A stretch of 64,000 nt of DNA. It comes from CAZFLD01 sp964519835. GTDB lineage: Bacteria > Spirochaetota > Spirochaetia > DSM-27196 > CAZFLD01. How positions within the stretch are numbered: the stretch's first letter is position 1; every line of letters begins with the position of its first letter. The notes below the pieces were generated by a model that did not search any database, was not told where the DNA came from, and saw nothing but the letters and a program-made list of their open reading frames with translations. The DNA lies in contig CAZFLD010000001.1 of the NCBI GenBank assembly GCA_964519835.1, positions 1 through 64,000 of the forward strand, given 5' to 3'. Shown here piece after piece: positions 53,157-61,476 of the stretch. A program made the translations under genes and the position numbers.

Positions 53157-54594
53157 CGGGTCTGGAGCGAGTGTTGACGAACCGCCGGCCGGCCCCAGCA
53201 AGCGGCATACATCGGCAAGCGGCCGGGCGCGCATTCCGGTTGGTGTCGGGATCATCGGAGTCGGACGGCGGGGACTCGAGCTGGCGCGTGTGCTTGTGGA
53301 GCACGGGGAGCGTGCCGGCATTCGCTTGGTGGCGCTTCACAATCGTACCCGGTCTCGGGCCGAGGCGGCCGTCGAGGAGTTGTCGCCGTCGGCCGCGACA
53401 GGCACCAAAGCCTCTGCGCCGGAAGTCGGAACACCTCGGGCAAATCCGTCGCGGGTCCCGATTAGAGTCTATGACTCGCCTGAAGAATTGATAGACGATC
53501 CGACCGTTGGTCTTGTGATGGTGTGCACACCGCAGTATGCGCATCGGGAGCCGGCGTGCCTTACCTTACGTGCGGGCAAGTTCCTGAGTCTGGACAAGCC
53601 GATTGCCCATACGGTCACGGATGCGGTGGCTATTGCTCGGGCCGAGCAGGCTGCTGCTCGACTCATGATTATGAGTTTTACACGACGGTTCGAGGCGCCG
53701 TGGCGGAAGGCCTGGGACCTGATCCACCGAGAACATGCTATCGGTCCCGTCCGGATGATCCTGGCGAGAAACGTCATTCCGTACCACATTTACTTCCACA
53801 CGTGGCATCGGAGGCTCGAGTGGTCGGGCGGAGCCCTCGCGGACAAGATGTCGCACATGTTCGACGTGTTTTTGTGGTTTGCCCGTGCCGACCCGCTTCG
53901 CCTACACGCTTTTGGCGGCCAGGCCGTCTTTTCTCCGGATGCTGATGCGCCGGAGAGATGCAGTGCGTGCGACCGGAGGTGCCCCTACAGAGCCGCGGAC
54001 GGTCCCAACACCAGGCGCGAGTCGGACTCGCGACCGGACGATATGTATAGGAGCGCGCCGTCGGCGACCGACTTCGGCCGACGTCGGTCCGACGGTAGCT
54101 CGCGGGACGACACTGATCGAGCCACGTTGGACGCGATCAGGCGCCGGACCGATACCTGTGTGTGGCTTCCCGGCGCGGACATCAACGACCACGGCGTGGT
54201 ATCCATCGAGATGGAAGGGGGCATCAAGGCGAGTCTTTTTTGGGCCTTGTTTGGTCCGGATGCCGATGACCAAGAGACGGTAGAGGTGGTGGGGGAAGCC
54301 GGCCGGATCATTTTGACGCGGCAGACCGGTGCGATCGACCTCGTGAGTGAGCACGGCGCGCGTCATCGCATAATCGACGCCCGAGGTGACCGTGCTGGTA
54401 CGTCTCACTTCGGAGCGGACATTAACTACATACATGTGCTTGGAAGATACGCGCGTGGTGAGAAGCCTATCGTTTCCGGCCGCGACGGACTGCGCGTGGC
54501 ACGTATGGTGGAGGCGGCCCACCGATCCATCCGGGAACACGGTCGACTCATCGAGCTGCGCGAGATCGAAGATATTACTACCATCAAAGAGTGA
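53113..54594 (+). CDS. Gfo/Idh/MocA-family oxidoreductase with cysteine motif (paralogue 2)
   Basis: About 493 residues from ATG 53113, a start that overlaps the dehydrogenase gene by 44 bp; no canonical start lies nearer the Rossmann loop VGVGIIGVGRRGLELA. FLSLDKPIAHTVTDA holds the conserved Lys. The cysteine motif CSACDRRCPYRAADG and a later TCVWLPGADINDH match those of the divergent paralogue at 46141-47412. Two low-complexity insertions (after EELSPSAATG, and an Arg/Ser/Asp-rich stretch after the Cys motif) make it longer. It probably works with the dehydrogenase on the transported sugar. Confidence 0.87.
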   Translation: MRGSWIISRLFSPIDGSGASVDEPPAGPSKRHTSASGRARIPVGVGIIGVGRRGLELARVLVEHGERAGIRLVALHNRTRSRAEAAVEELSPSAATGTKASAPEVGTPRANPSRVPIRVYDSPEELIDDPTVGLVMVCTPQYAHREPACLTLRAGKFLSLDKPIAHTVTDAVAIARAEQAAARLMIMSFTRRFEAPWRKAWDLIHREHAIGPVRMILARNVIPYHIYFHTWHRRLEWSGGALADKMSHMFDVFLWFARADPLRLHAFGGQAVFSPDADAPERCSACDRRCPYRAADGPNTRRESDSRPDDMYRSAPSATDFGRRRSDGSSRDDTDRATLDAIRRRTDTCVWLPGADINDHGVVSIEMEGGIKASLFWALFGPDADDQETVEVVGEAGRIILTRQTGAIDLVSEHGARHRIIDARGDRAGTSHFGADINYIHVLGRYARGEKPIVSGRDGLRVARMVEAAHRSIREHGRLIELREIEDITTIKE

Positions 54595-54611
54595 GACGGA
54601 GGAGATACATC

Positions 54612-56174
54612 GTGAAGGAACCAGGAAACTACATCGATCTCTACGGAGACCTGCACAACCACTGCAATATCTCGTACGCCCACGGCGGTCTGGTGGACGC
54701 ATTGGAGAACGCGCTGTTGCGCCTGGACTTTGTTTCCATCACGGGCCACGCGGACTGGCCCGACATGGACACAAATGACCCGCGGATCGCCCATATCGTC
54801 GACTTCCATCAAAAGGGTTTTAAGAAACTCAAACGCGGCTGGGACGCTTACCTTTCTACGATGGCAGCGTATGCAGATCGTATTCACACCTTTCCAGGCT
54901 ACGAGATTCACTCGAACGAGCACGGTGACTATACAATTGTCGGTAGAGACAAGGATCTCGAAATGGTTTTGGCCGAGTCACCGGACGAGTTGCGCAGTCT
55001 GTTTCGTTCCCGCGTTACGCGGGGCCCGAATGGTGCGCCGCCGGTCTTGATGTTACCACATCACATCGGCTACCGACGGGGCGCCCGCGGCGTGAACTGG
55101 GAGAGTTTCTCGCCTGAGTTTTCTCCTGTTGTGGAGGTCTACTCGATGCACGGCCTGAACGACGCGGACGACTCGGACAAGCCTGCTCTTCACTCGATGG
55201 GGCCGCGTCAGAGCTACGGCACGATGGTTCACGGTTTGGACCGGGGTGAGTGGTTCGGCGTTGTCGGGAACAGCGACCATCACAGCGGCCATCCCGGCAG
55301 CTACGGTCACGGCATGACCGGCGTGTGGGCGTCGGATCGCAGCCGCGAGGGCATCTGGCAAGCGACGTTTGCCCGCCGCACTTGGGCCATGACCGGCGAC
55401 CGAGTTCGTTTGTGGCTTTCACTTGCCGGCGCGGAGATGGGTGGCGAGGCAGCTCTTAACGGTGCCGGCTCCGGTCAGCCGATTGGGTACATAGCCGTGG
55501 ATGCCTCGGCTGCGATCGACTACGTGGAGCTTGTGAACAACGGCCGGCGCTCCAATCTCTGGTGGCGCACCGACCCCGCGCCGGCGGACGGCATGCTACC
55601 GCCGGTGCTCTCCGTCGACATCGCCGCCGATGAAGCCATCTTTGAGCTCGAGCTCGGGTGGGGCGAACGCGGAAAGCCGGCTGAGTGGGAGGTAGCCATC
55701 TCTATGGAGGGAGGGGAGATCGTAGAGCATATACCGCGATTTCGCGGGCCCGAGGTCGTTTCTCCCCTAGACAAGTCGGGGGAGGAGATGCCCACGCACA
55801 ACTCGCACATCGAGTCCCGGTCCACCGGTCGTGTTCAGCTGAGGACCATGACGTGGGGCAATATGACAAACTCGACGCCTTCTACGCAGGGTTACGCTCT
55901 GCGCGTGAGCCGGCCCGAAACGGCGGCACTTACCGTGCGGATGAACGGCGTTACAGAACGACAAACGCTAAAGGAGTTACTTGCCGGATCCATAAGCGGC
56001 AACCTCGGCCCCATCGATTCACCCGCGTACCGCATGAGCGCCGTACTACCGGAATCCTACCGGCGATGTGTGGCCGTTATGCCCGCTGATGTCGAGCCGG
56101 GATATGCCTACGCACGGGTCCGGCTTAAAAACGGTCATTGGGCAATCTCGTCGCCGATTCGGATCGTGGGATAG
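54612..56174 (+). CDS. PHP-domain protein (DUF3604-like)
   Basis: About 520 residues. YGDLHNHCNISYAHGG at the N-terminus is the first PHP metal motif, followed by VSITGHADWPD, MLPHHIGYRRG and GVVGNSDHHSGHPG, which together supply the His/Asp ligands for a trinuclear metal site. The C-terminal half (about 265-520) is beta-rich. DUF3604-like proteins are predicted metal-dependent hydrolases; the substrate is probably a sugar derivative given the operon. GTG 54612 is favoured because GGAGGAG stands 9 nt upstream; GTG 54591 would overlap the previous stop. No signal peptide. Confidence 0.85.
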   Translation: MKEPGNYIDLYGDLHNHCNISYAHGGLVDALENALLRLDFVSITGHADWPDMDTNDPRIAHIVDFHQKGFKKLKRGWDAYLSTMAAYADRIHTFPGYEIHSNEHGDYTIVGRDKDLEMVLAESPDELRSLFRSRVTRGPNGAPPVLMLPHHIGYRRGARGVNWESFSPEFSPVVEVYSMHGLNDADDSDKPALHSMGPRQSYGTMVHGLDRGEWFGVVGNSDHHSGHPGSYGHGMTGVWASDRSREGIWQATFARRTWAMTGDRVRLWLSLAGAEMGGEAALNGAGSGQPIGYIAVDASAAIDYVELVNNGRRSNLWWRTDPAPADGMLPPVLSVDIAADEAIFELELGWGERGKPAEWEVAISMEGGEIVEHIPRFRGPEVVSPLDKSGEEMPTHNSHIESRSTGRVQLRTMTWGNMTNSTPSTQGYALRVSRPETAALTVRMNGVTERQTLKELLAGSISGNLGPIDSPAYRMSAVLPESYRRCVAVMPADVEPGYAYARVRLKNGHWAISSPIRIVG

Positions 56175-56219
56175 CCGCGGTCCTTGGGGAGCGTCGTTAC
56201 GCGGCGGGCCGCGAGGGGC

Positions 56220-58355
56220 TTAGGCGTCGGGCGTCGCGGGGCCTGCACCGGGCGGCTTTTTATCACGCGGTTCGTTCGAGTCCACGGTATTCGCTTTGTC
56301 TAGTATAAAAAACAGCAATAACGCCCCCGGGTCGATGTGGGCATCGCCGCGGGCCGCAAGCCACTCCTGTACCGCGGAGGTTCGGTTACCCGTTGCCGCC
56401 ACGACTGTTTCTCCCGCCTCGCCTCGAATGTAGGTTGGGTGCCCGTTTGCGTAGAGCTCCTCGTAGAATTCGTCTTCGATGCCGCACAGCCGTGCGCAGC
56501 TAATAAGTACTTCATCCACAACTGCCGCCGGTAGGTTCTCCACGTGAGCCGCGTCGAGAAGTAGCGGCACGTCGCGGACGTCCCGGACGTCGCCGACGTC
56601 GCCGATCAATGCAATCGCCTTACTCCCGTGCAGTATCAAGGCGGGCTCGGTCGCCTCCCGAAGCAAGTCTCGGGCGGCGTTGTAGCTTGTTTTGTCCCTG
56701 AGTCGGACCAGGTTGACCATTGCGCGTCCCACGAGCAGCGGATCCGGTGAGTCGAGACACGATCGGAGCCGTGGCACGGCCGCGCGAATGCCGTGTTCGC
56801 CCAGAATGTCGGCGGCCAACGCGGCGGTGGTAAACGGGCCCTTGTCGAGCTGCTCGGCGACCACCCGCCGCGATTCGGCGTCCATCCTGATCCGCCGGAG
56901 AGCTCTGAGGGCCGCCATCCGAACCTCGAGCCGCGGTGAGTCGAGGTAGCGGCGTATCCGCGCCTGCGACAAGTGAGACTTGGTGCGCCGCAGCCGCGCG
57001 ACGTCGTCCAGATCCGCCTGAGCTGTGCGCCGACCGTCCAGCCGGTTTAGGGTGTAGAGGGCCCAGAGGTCTCGTGGCGTTAGAAACAAGCCGAGTACCT
57101 CCGGAACCCGCCAGTCTTTGACACGACGCAGGCGAGCGATGACAACAATACAGCCAACGATTACAGCGAGGATTATGCGGAAGTACCACCGGTATCCTTC
57201 CATGCCGTCCACCGTGGTCTGAAGTGCTCCCAACAGGCTTGCGCCGACAACGGAGCCGGCAATCCCGGCGGTTGCGCCTCCGACGATCTCGGAAAAGAGG
57301 GTGGTAGAAAGACGGTTTTTGCTATTGGAAACCGAAAGCAGATAGTGACCGAGGCCGACAAAAATGCCGATTCGGCAAAAACCGGAGACCACAAAGGTGG
57401 CGCCCGTGAGCACTGGATTGTAGGTCTCGGGCGCCAGCGCCCAGTAGGCGGCGACCGCGGCAAATCCACACGCATAAATAATAAGAAGTGGCCGCGGACC
57501 CACATGATCGGAAATCTCCCGATTGAAAAGCGACGAGAGGACGCCGCCCGTTGCGACGAGCAAGGTAAAAAGAAGCGCCTCGTGATCGGGGACGCCGTAA
57601 CCACCCTTGGTTGTGATTGTGGCAAAGGGAATCACCAAAACAATCGCACTGATACCTGCGCCGAATGCCCATACCGTCCGGCGGAGTTTGGTGTCTGAAA
57701 AAAGCTCCGAGGCGGCCCGTTTAATCGGGACCTTCGCAATCTCACTTGATGTCCCTGTTTCCGGAATCGTGGAGATAACGTACGCCCCGGCGAATCCAAC
57801 CGCGGCGCCGACACCGATAATAACCTGGTATACCCAAACCGCGTCAAAGTTCTGCATTACCAACACCGCGAGGCTCATGGATGCCAGATTGACAACGGAA
57901 AACCGCGCAAAGTTGCCATATACGTATCGGCCGCGTTCGTCGGGAGTGGTGATTTCGCCCACCACCGGGCGACCGTTGATTGCTCCAAGGCTTCGGAAAA
58001 GCGCAAAGCCAAAGGCGCCCATCATCACCGTACCGGTCGCCGCCCACTGTCCCAGAGATGCCGCGAAGGGCGCTGCTACCAGCAACAGGACCGATACATA
58101 TCGCAGGGCCCAGCTGAGCGCCCAGGCCTTTGTGAGCCCAAATCGCGCGACAAGCTTACGACCGAGGACCATAAACGGCATGGATAGGTGCACAAAAGAG
58201 GCGAGCACCGCTGCCGCCGAATCGGACATGCCGTTGCGAAGCCCGTAGAGCACAAGCACGTTGTCCATCAAAAACGCGACCGGCACTCCGTTTAGCACCA
58301 TAAAGAGTCGATGTCGTTGTTTTCCGGTGCGGCGTTGTTCCTCTGAGAGCGGCAT
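56220..58355 (-). CDS. MFS transporter fused to a HEAT-repeat domain
   Basis: A 711-residue protein. Residues about 15-430 form a 12-helix major facilitator domain (VPVAFLMDNVLVLYGLRNGMSD start, GRPVVGEITTPDERGRYVYGN in the cytoplasmic loop). Residues about 455-640 are HEAT-like helical repeats (RRYLDSPRLEVRMAALRALRRIR, GIRAAVPRLRSCLDSPDPLL) facing the cytoplasm, perhaps as a regulatory or docking platform. A 9-nt repeat (56571-56606) encodes the run GDVGDVRDVRDV. The substrate is unknown. The start is ATG 58355; the YjbR gene ends 4 bp upstream, so both are co-transcribed. Confidence 0.88.
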   Translation of the reverse strand: MPLSEEQRRTGKQRHRLFMVLNGVPVAFLMDNVLVLYGLRNGMSDSAAAVLASFVHLSMPFMVLGRKLVARFGLTKAWALSWALRYVSVLLLVAAPFAASLGQWAATGTVMMGAFGFALFRSLGAINGRPVVGEITTPDERGRYVYGNFARFSVVNLASMSLAVLVMQNFDAVWVYQVIIGVGAAVGFAGAYVISTIPETGTSSEIAKVPIKRAASELFSDTKLRRTVWAFGAGISAIVLVIPFATITTKGGYGVPDHEALLFTLLVATGGVLSSLFNREISDHVGPRPLLIIYACGFAAVAAYWALAPETYNPVLTGATFVVSGFCRIGIFVGLGHYLLSVSNSKNRLSTTLFSEIVGGATAGIAGSVVGASLLGALQTTVDGMEGYRWYFRIILAVIVGCIVVIARLRRVKDWRVPEVLGLFLTPRDLWALYTLNRLDGRRTAQADLDDVARLRRTKSHLSQARIRRYLDSPRLEVRMAALRALRRIRMDAESRRVVAEQLDKGPFTTAALAADILGEHGIRAAVPRLRSCLDSPDPLLVGRAMVNLVRLRDKTSYNAARDLLREATEPALILHGSKAIALIGDVGDVRDVRDVPLLLDAAHVENLPAAVVDEVLISCARLCGIEDEFYEELYANGHPTYIRGEAGETVVAATGNRTSAVQEWLAARGDAHIDPGALLLFFILDKANTVDSNEPRDKKPPGAGPATPDA
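56571..56606. repeat. Four 9-bp tandem repeats in the MFS-HEAT gene
   Basis: GTCGCGGAC, GTCCCGGAC, GTCGCCGAC and GTCGCCGAT follow one another and encode the repeating Asp-Val-Arg/Gly tripeptides in the HEAT region. Confidence 0.85.
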
Positions 58356-58358
58356 AGC

Positions 58359-58748
58359 CTATCTCCTCGTCTCGAATCCCGGGCGACGGCTCTTAGGCAG
58401 AGTGTCCCGCACGAGCTCGTAGGAATGGCCTATAAGCCACTCGATCTTGTCCGGCGAGACGTCGCAGCCACAGGCCACGGTGTTCCAGTGCTCTTTGTTC
58501 ATGTGGTAGCCGGGAGTGATGCCGGCAAATGCCTCCCGCAAACCCCGGGCCAACTCGGGATTACACTTTAGATTGATACGCAGCGGTTCCGAGTTGATTC
58601 CCATAAGCGCAAACATCTTCCCGCCGACCCGAAAAACGGCGGTCTCCGCGTCGAAGGGGAAGTCGTAGGTTGTACCGGGATAAAAAAGGCACAGCCCTTT
58701 GAGTTTTTCTACCGTCATACGCACCACCATTATGCCGGTTTTTTCCAC
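58359..58748 (-). CDS. MmcQ/YjbR family protein
   Basis: A 129-residue protein of the MmcQ/YjbR fold (CyaY-like DNA-binding superfamily, family knowledge). FPFDAETAVFRVGGKMFALMG, LRINLKCNPELARGLREAF and GYHMNKEHWNTV are diagnostic. The GTG at 58748 is preferred because GGAGGT stands 7-8 nt upstream; a TTG at 58763 is the only earlier option. Its function is unknown. It precedes the MFS-HEAT gene. Confidence 0.85.
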   Translation of the reverse strand: MEKTGIMVVRMTVEKLKGLCLFYPGTTYDFPFDAETAVFRVGGKMFALMGINSEPLRINLKCNPELARGLREAFAGITPGYHMNKEHWNTVACGCDVSPDKIEWLIGHSYELVRDTLPKSRRPGFETRR

Positions 58749-58761
58749 GTTTCGGACCTCC

Positions 58762-58783
58762 AAACGACCAGCAAACGACCAGC
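58762..58783. repeat. 11-bp tandem duplication upstream of the yjbR-like gene
   Basis: AAACGACCAGC occurs twice in direct succession, about 15 bp before the gene start. Confidence 0.85.
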
Positions 58784-58904
58784 AAAAAGGGGTGACCGAC
58801 GTTTTTTGTGTTGCCGGTCAAGAACCTTTAACGTTGTGACAGTTCAAAACGGCTGCGCGAAAAGTTCTTGCAGGTCCTGATGTGTCGTCGTATCCTCGGG
58901 GCTC

Positions 58905-59678
58905 ATGGCACACATCGGAATAATCGGGGGGAGCGGGCTCGACGACCCCGACATCTTGAAAAACGCCCGTGATAAAGAGATTTCGACGGAGTACGGGACG
59001 CCGTCCTCTGCGATAAAACAAGGCACAATCGGCGGGGTTCACGTTAGCTTGCTCGCCCGCCACGGTCGGCGGCACACAATCCCGCCGTCACAGGTTAACT
59101 ATCGAGCGAACATCGACGCACTGCGTACGGCGGGTGTGACGCATATTTTGGCCACTACGGCGGTTGGATCTCTTCGGGAAGAGATCCAACCGGGGCATCT
59201 TGCGGTGCTCGATCAGTTCATCGACTTTACTCGATTTCGGAAAGTGAGTTTCCACGAGAGCTTTGCGCCGGACAATCCGGTCCATGTTTCCACGGCCGAT
59301 CCCTTTGATGCCGCGCTGCGGGCGCTTCTCTGTGACCTCTGCGGCGAGTTGGGACTTGCCTATCACAAGCGGGCAACGGTTGTGACAATCGAAGGACCCA
59401 GGTTTTCCACCCGTGCCGAATCCCACATGTTCCGCGCATGGGGAGCCGACGTTATCAATATGTCGGTTGCCCCGGAGTGCGCTTTAGCCAACGAGGCGGG
59501 CATTCCCTACGCCGCCGTCGCAATGTCCACGGACTACGATTGTTGGAAAGAGGACAAAGAGCCTGTCTCTTGGGAGGAGGTCTATCGGATCTTCAAGGCG
59601 AATGCGGACAAGGTTACCAAGCTCCTGGCCGCGGTGGTTCCGCTAATCGGCGCATCGGCCGGAGTTCCATCGTCATGA
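58905..59678 (+). CDS. mtnP: S-methyl-5'-thioadenosine phosphorylase
   Basis: Splits methylthioadenosine (and probably 5'-deoxyadenosine) with phosphate into adenine and the ribose 1-phosphate. The 257-residue protein has IGIIGGSGLDD, SLLARHGRRHTIPPSQVNYRAN, LATTAVGSLREEIQPGHL, TIEGPRFSTRAES and MSTDYDCWKE, where Asp-x-Asp selects adenine. The codons for AVGSLREEIQP form a perfect 14-bp hairpin (59161-59192). Upstream, CAAGAAC and GTTCTTG (58818 and 58863) could fold in the leader. First of a three-gene operon; its stop overlaps the mtnA start (ATGA). Confidence 0.95.
   Translation: MAHIGIIGGSGLDDPDILKNARDKEISTEYGTPSSAIKQGTIGGVHVSLLARHGRRHTIPPSQVNYRANIDALRTAGVTHILATTAVGSLREEIQPGHLAVLDQFIDFTRFRKVSFHESFAPDNPVHVSTADPFDAALRALLCDLCGELGLAYHKRATVVTIEGPRFSTRAESHMFRAWGADVINMSVAPECALANEAGIPYAAVAMSTDYDCWKEDKEPVSWEEVYRIFKANADKVTKLLAAVVPLIGASAGVPSS
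59161..59192 (+). other. mtnP: Perfect 14-bp hairpin inside mtnP
   Basis: CGGTTGGATCTCTT (59161-59174) is followed by the loop CGGG and then its exact complement AAGAGATCCAACCG (59179-59192). There is no U tract. It lies within conserved codons, so synonymous choice made the pairing exact. Confidence 0.9.
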
Positions 59679-60694
59679 GGGTAAACGGCATCCACCGGAA
59701 AACCGTCTGGTATAAAGACGGCGCTCTCAAGCTGGTTAACCAGCCGCTGTTGCCCGCGACCTTCGAAGTCTTGAGCATTACCGACTACCTTGAGGCGGCG
59801 GCGGCAATCAGGACCATGGTGGTGCGCGGCGCCCCTGCCATCGGCGCGACCGCGGCCTACACGATGGCGCTGGCGGCGACGGCCGGCGTCGACATGCAAA
59901 AGGCCGCGGGAGTCGTAAAAAAGACCCGCCCCACGGCGCAGGACTTGTTCTACGCGGTCGATCGAGTGCTTGCGGCGGTTGCCGGAGGTGCGGATGCCGC
60001 CGCTGAGGCTGACGAGATCGCGCGTGAGTACGTTACCGCGTGTGAGGCCATCGGTGAGAACGGCGCGGACCTCATAAAGTCCGGCATGCGGCTCAATACG
60101 CACTGCAACGCCGGCTGGCTGGCAACCGTTGATTGGGGAACGGCCACCGCTCCGATGTACAAGGCAAAACGACGTGGCGTTGATTTTTCGGTTTTGGTGG
60201 ACGAGACGCGTCCCCGTTGCCAAGGATCGCGCATCACCGCCTTCGAGCTCGGCCACGAAGGAATCGATCACGCCGTGATCGCGGACAACGCGACCGGCTA
60301 CTACATGTGGCTTGGCGAGATCGACATGGTGATAGTCGGCACCGACCGCGTCGCGGCCAACGGCGATGTCGCGAACAAGATCGGAACATACTCGAGCGCC
60401 GTGGTCGCCAAGGAAAACGGCATCCCTTTCTACGTCGCCGCACCGCTTGCCACTATCGACCGCGACTGTCCCGACGGCAGGTCGATTCCGATCGAGGAAC
60501 GCTCGGCCGAGGAGGTTGCCTGTATGTTTGGTGCTGATGCTTCAGACGGTACCCGGCGTACCGTGCGCATCGCACCCGAGTCGAGTCCGGTCAAAAACCC
60601 CGCCTTTGATGTGACGCCGGCGGAATTGGTAACCGGCATCATCACCGAGAAGGGAATCTTCCCACCGGAGCGGATCCTCGATGCCTTCTCATAA
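59675..60694 (+). CDS. mtnA: Methylthioribose-1-phosphate isomerase
   Basis: Isomerises methylthioribose 1-phosphate (or deoxyribose analogue) to the ribulose 1-phosphate, after MtnP. The 339-residue eIF2B-like protein has MVVRGAPAIGATAAYTMALA, THCNAGWLAT (catalytic Cys), DETRPRCQGSRITAFEL, NDV-type segment GDVANKIGTYSSAVVAKENGIPFYVAAP (catalytic Asp just before it in VGTDRVAANGD) and NPAFDVTPAELVTGIITEKG. ATG 59675 overlaps the mtnP stop. The next gene starts inside its last codons. Confidence 0.95.
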   Translation: MRVNGIHRKTVWYKDGALKLVNQPLLPATFEVLSITDYLEAAAAIRTMVVRGAPAIGATAAYTMALAATAGVDMQKAAGVVKKTRPTAQDLFYAVDRVLAAVAGGADAAAEADEIAREYVTACEAIGENGADLIKSGMRLNTHCNAGWLATVDWGTATAPMYKAKRRGVDFSVLVDETRPRCQGSRITAFELGHEGIDHAVIADNATGYYMWLGEIDMVIVGTDRVAANGDVANKIGTYSSAVVAKENGIPFYVAAPLATIDRDCPDGRSIPIEERSAEEVACMFGADASDGTRRTVRIAPESSPVKNPAFDVTPAELVTGIITEKGIFPPERILDAFS

Positions 60695-61421
60695 TGCCGC
60701 TGCGGCCGGCTCCGCCGAGGAAGGGTACGTCAAGTTTTCTCTCGACCAGATCACCGACGATGCCGGCATCCCGAAACCGCTCTTTGCCGATCTCGAGCAC
60801 TGGCGGAGCAAGCTTCGCGAGATGGGTTGCATAGGCATGACGCCCCAAGGAATCGGCTTTGGGAACCTGTCGGTCCGGGCGCCGGCCGACAGTGGCCGTG
60901 CACGTGCCGGTGGCGGTTCGGCTTCGCAGTTCTTTATTACCGGCTCGGCCACCGGTGGTATGGTGTCGCTTGCGACAAGCGACTATGCGCTTGTGATCGA
61001 CTACGATTTGCCTGCCAACCGTCTTTCGTGCCGTGGGCTTACCAAAGCGTCATCGGAGTCCATGAGCCACGCGGCAGTTTACGGAGCGCGACCGGATGTC
61101 CACGCGGTCTGTCACATCCACCACGCCGGCCTCTGGGGCCGCTATCGCGGGGTGTTGCCAACAACCGGTGCGGGAATACAAAACGGCACGCCTGAGATGG
61201 CGATGGCCCTCGCGAGCTTGGCGCAGAGCCTGCCGCGCCCCGCCGGTGGTGACTCCGGCGCGAGTCCGGACCAGGTGACCGGCCGCGCGGCGGCCGACAC
61301 ATCCGGGCGGCCTGCCAACGTCATCGTCATGGGCGGCCACGAAGAGGGGCTTATCGCCTTTGGCGAGAGCCTCGAGGCAGCATGCCGGCCGTTTTTGGAG
61401 TTGCTGGGCCGGGTCCCGTAA
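60681..61421 (+). CDS. Class II aldolase (Ald2-like)
   Basis: A 246-residue class II aldolase/adducin-fold zinc enzyme. GNLSVRA, SSESMSHAAVYGARPDV (acidic Glu), HAVCHIHHAGLW (zinc His-x-His, about 133-136) and VIVMGGHEEGLIAFG (third His) are visible. In the operon mtnP-mtnA-aldolase it should cleave the ribulose 1-phosphate into dihydroxyacetone phosphate and a (methylthio)acetaldehyde, as Ald2 does in the DHAP shunt; an MtnB-type dehydratase is the alternative, but no mtnC/D follows. Two Gly/Ala/Ser-rich insertions enlarge it. ATG 60681 overlaps the end of mtnA by 14 bp. Confidence 0.87.
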   Translation: MPSHNAAAAGSAEEGYVKFSLDQITDDAGIPKPLFADLEHWRSKLREMGCIGMTPQGIGFGNLSVRAPADSGRARAGGGSASQFFITGSATGGMVSLATSDYALVIDYDLPANRLSCRGLTKASSESMSHAAVYGARPDVHAVCHIHHAGLWGRYRGVLPTTGAGIQNGTPEMAMALASLAQSLPRPAGGDSGASPDQVTGRAAADTSGRPANVIVMGGHEEGLIAFGESLEAACRPFLELLGRVP

Positions 61422-61476
61422 CTCGGCGCCGGACCGCTGATTTGTTCCTGAGCCTCCAAGACGATATGATCGACCC

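Noticed and set aside
53902..54702. 266-codon minus-strand frame opposite the second Gfo/Idh gene
   Set aside because: A shadow of a clearly conserved gene; no start signal or motif.
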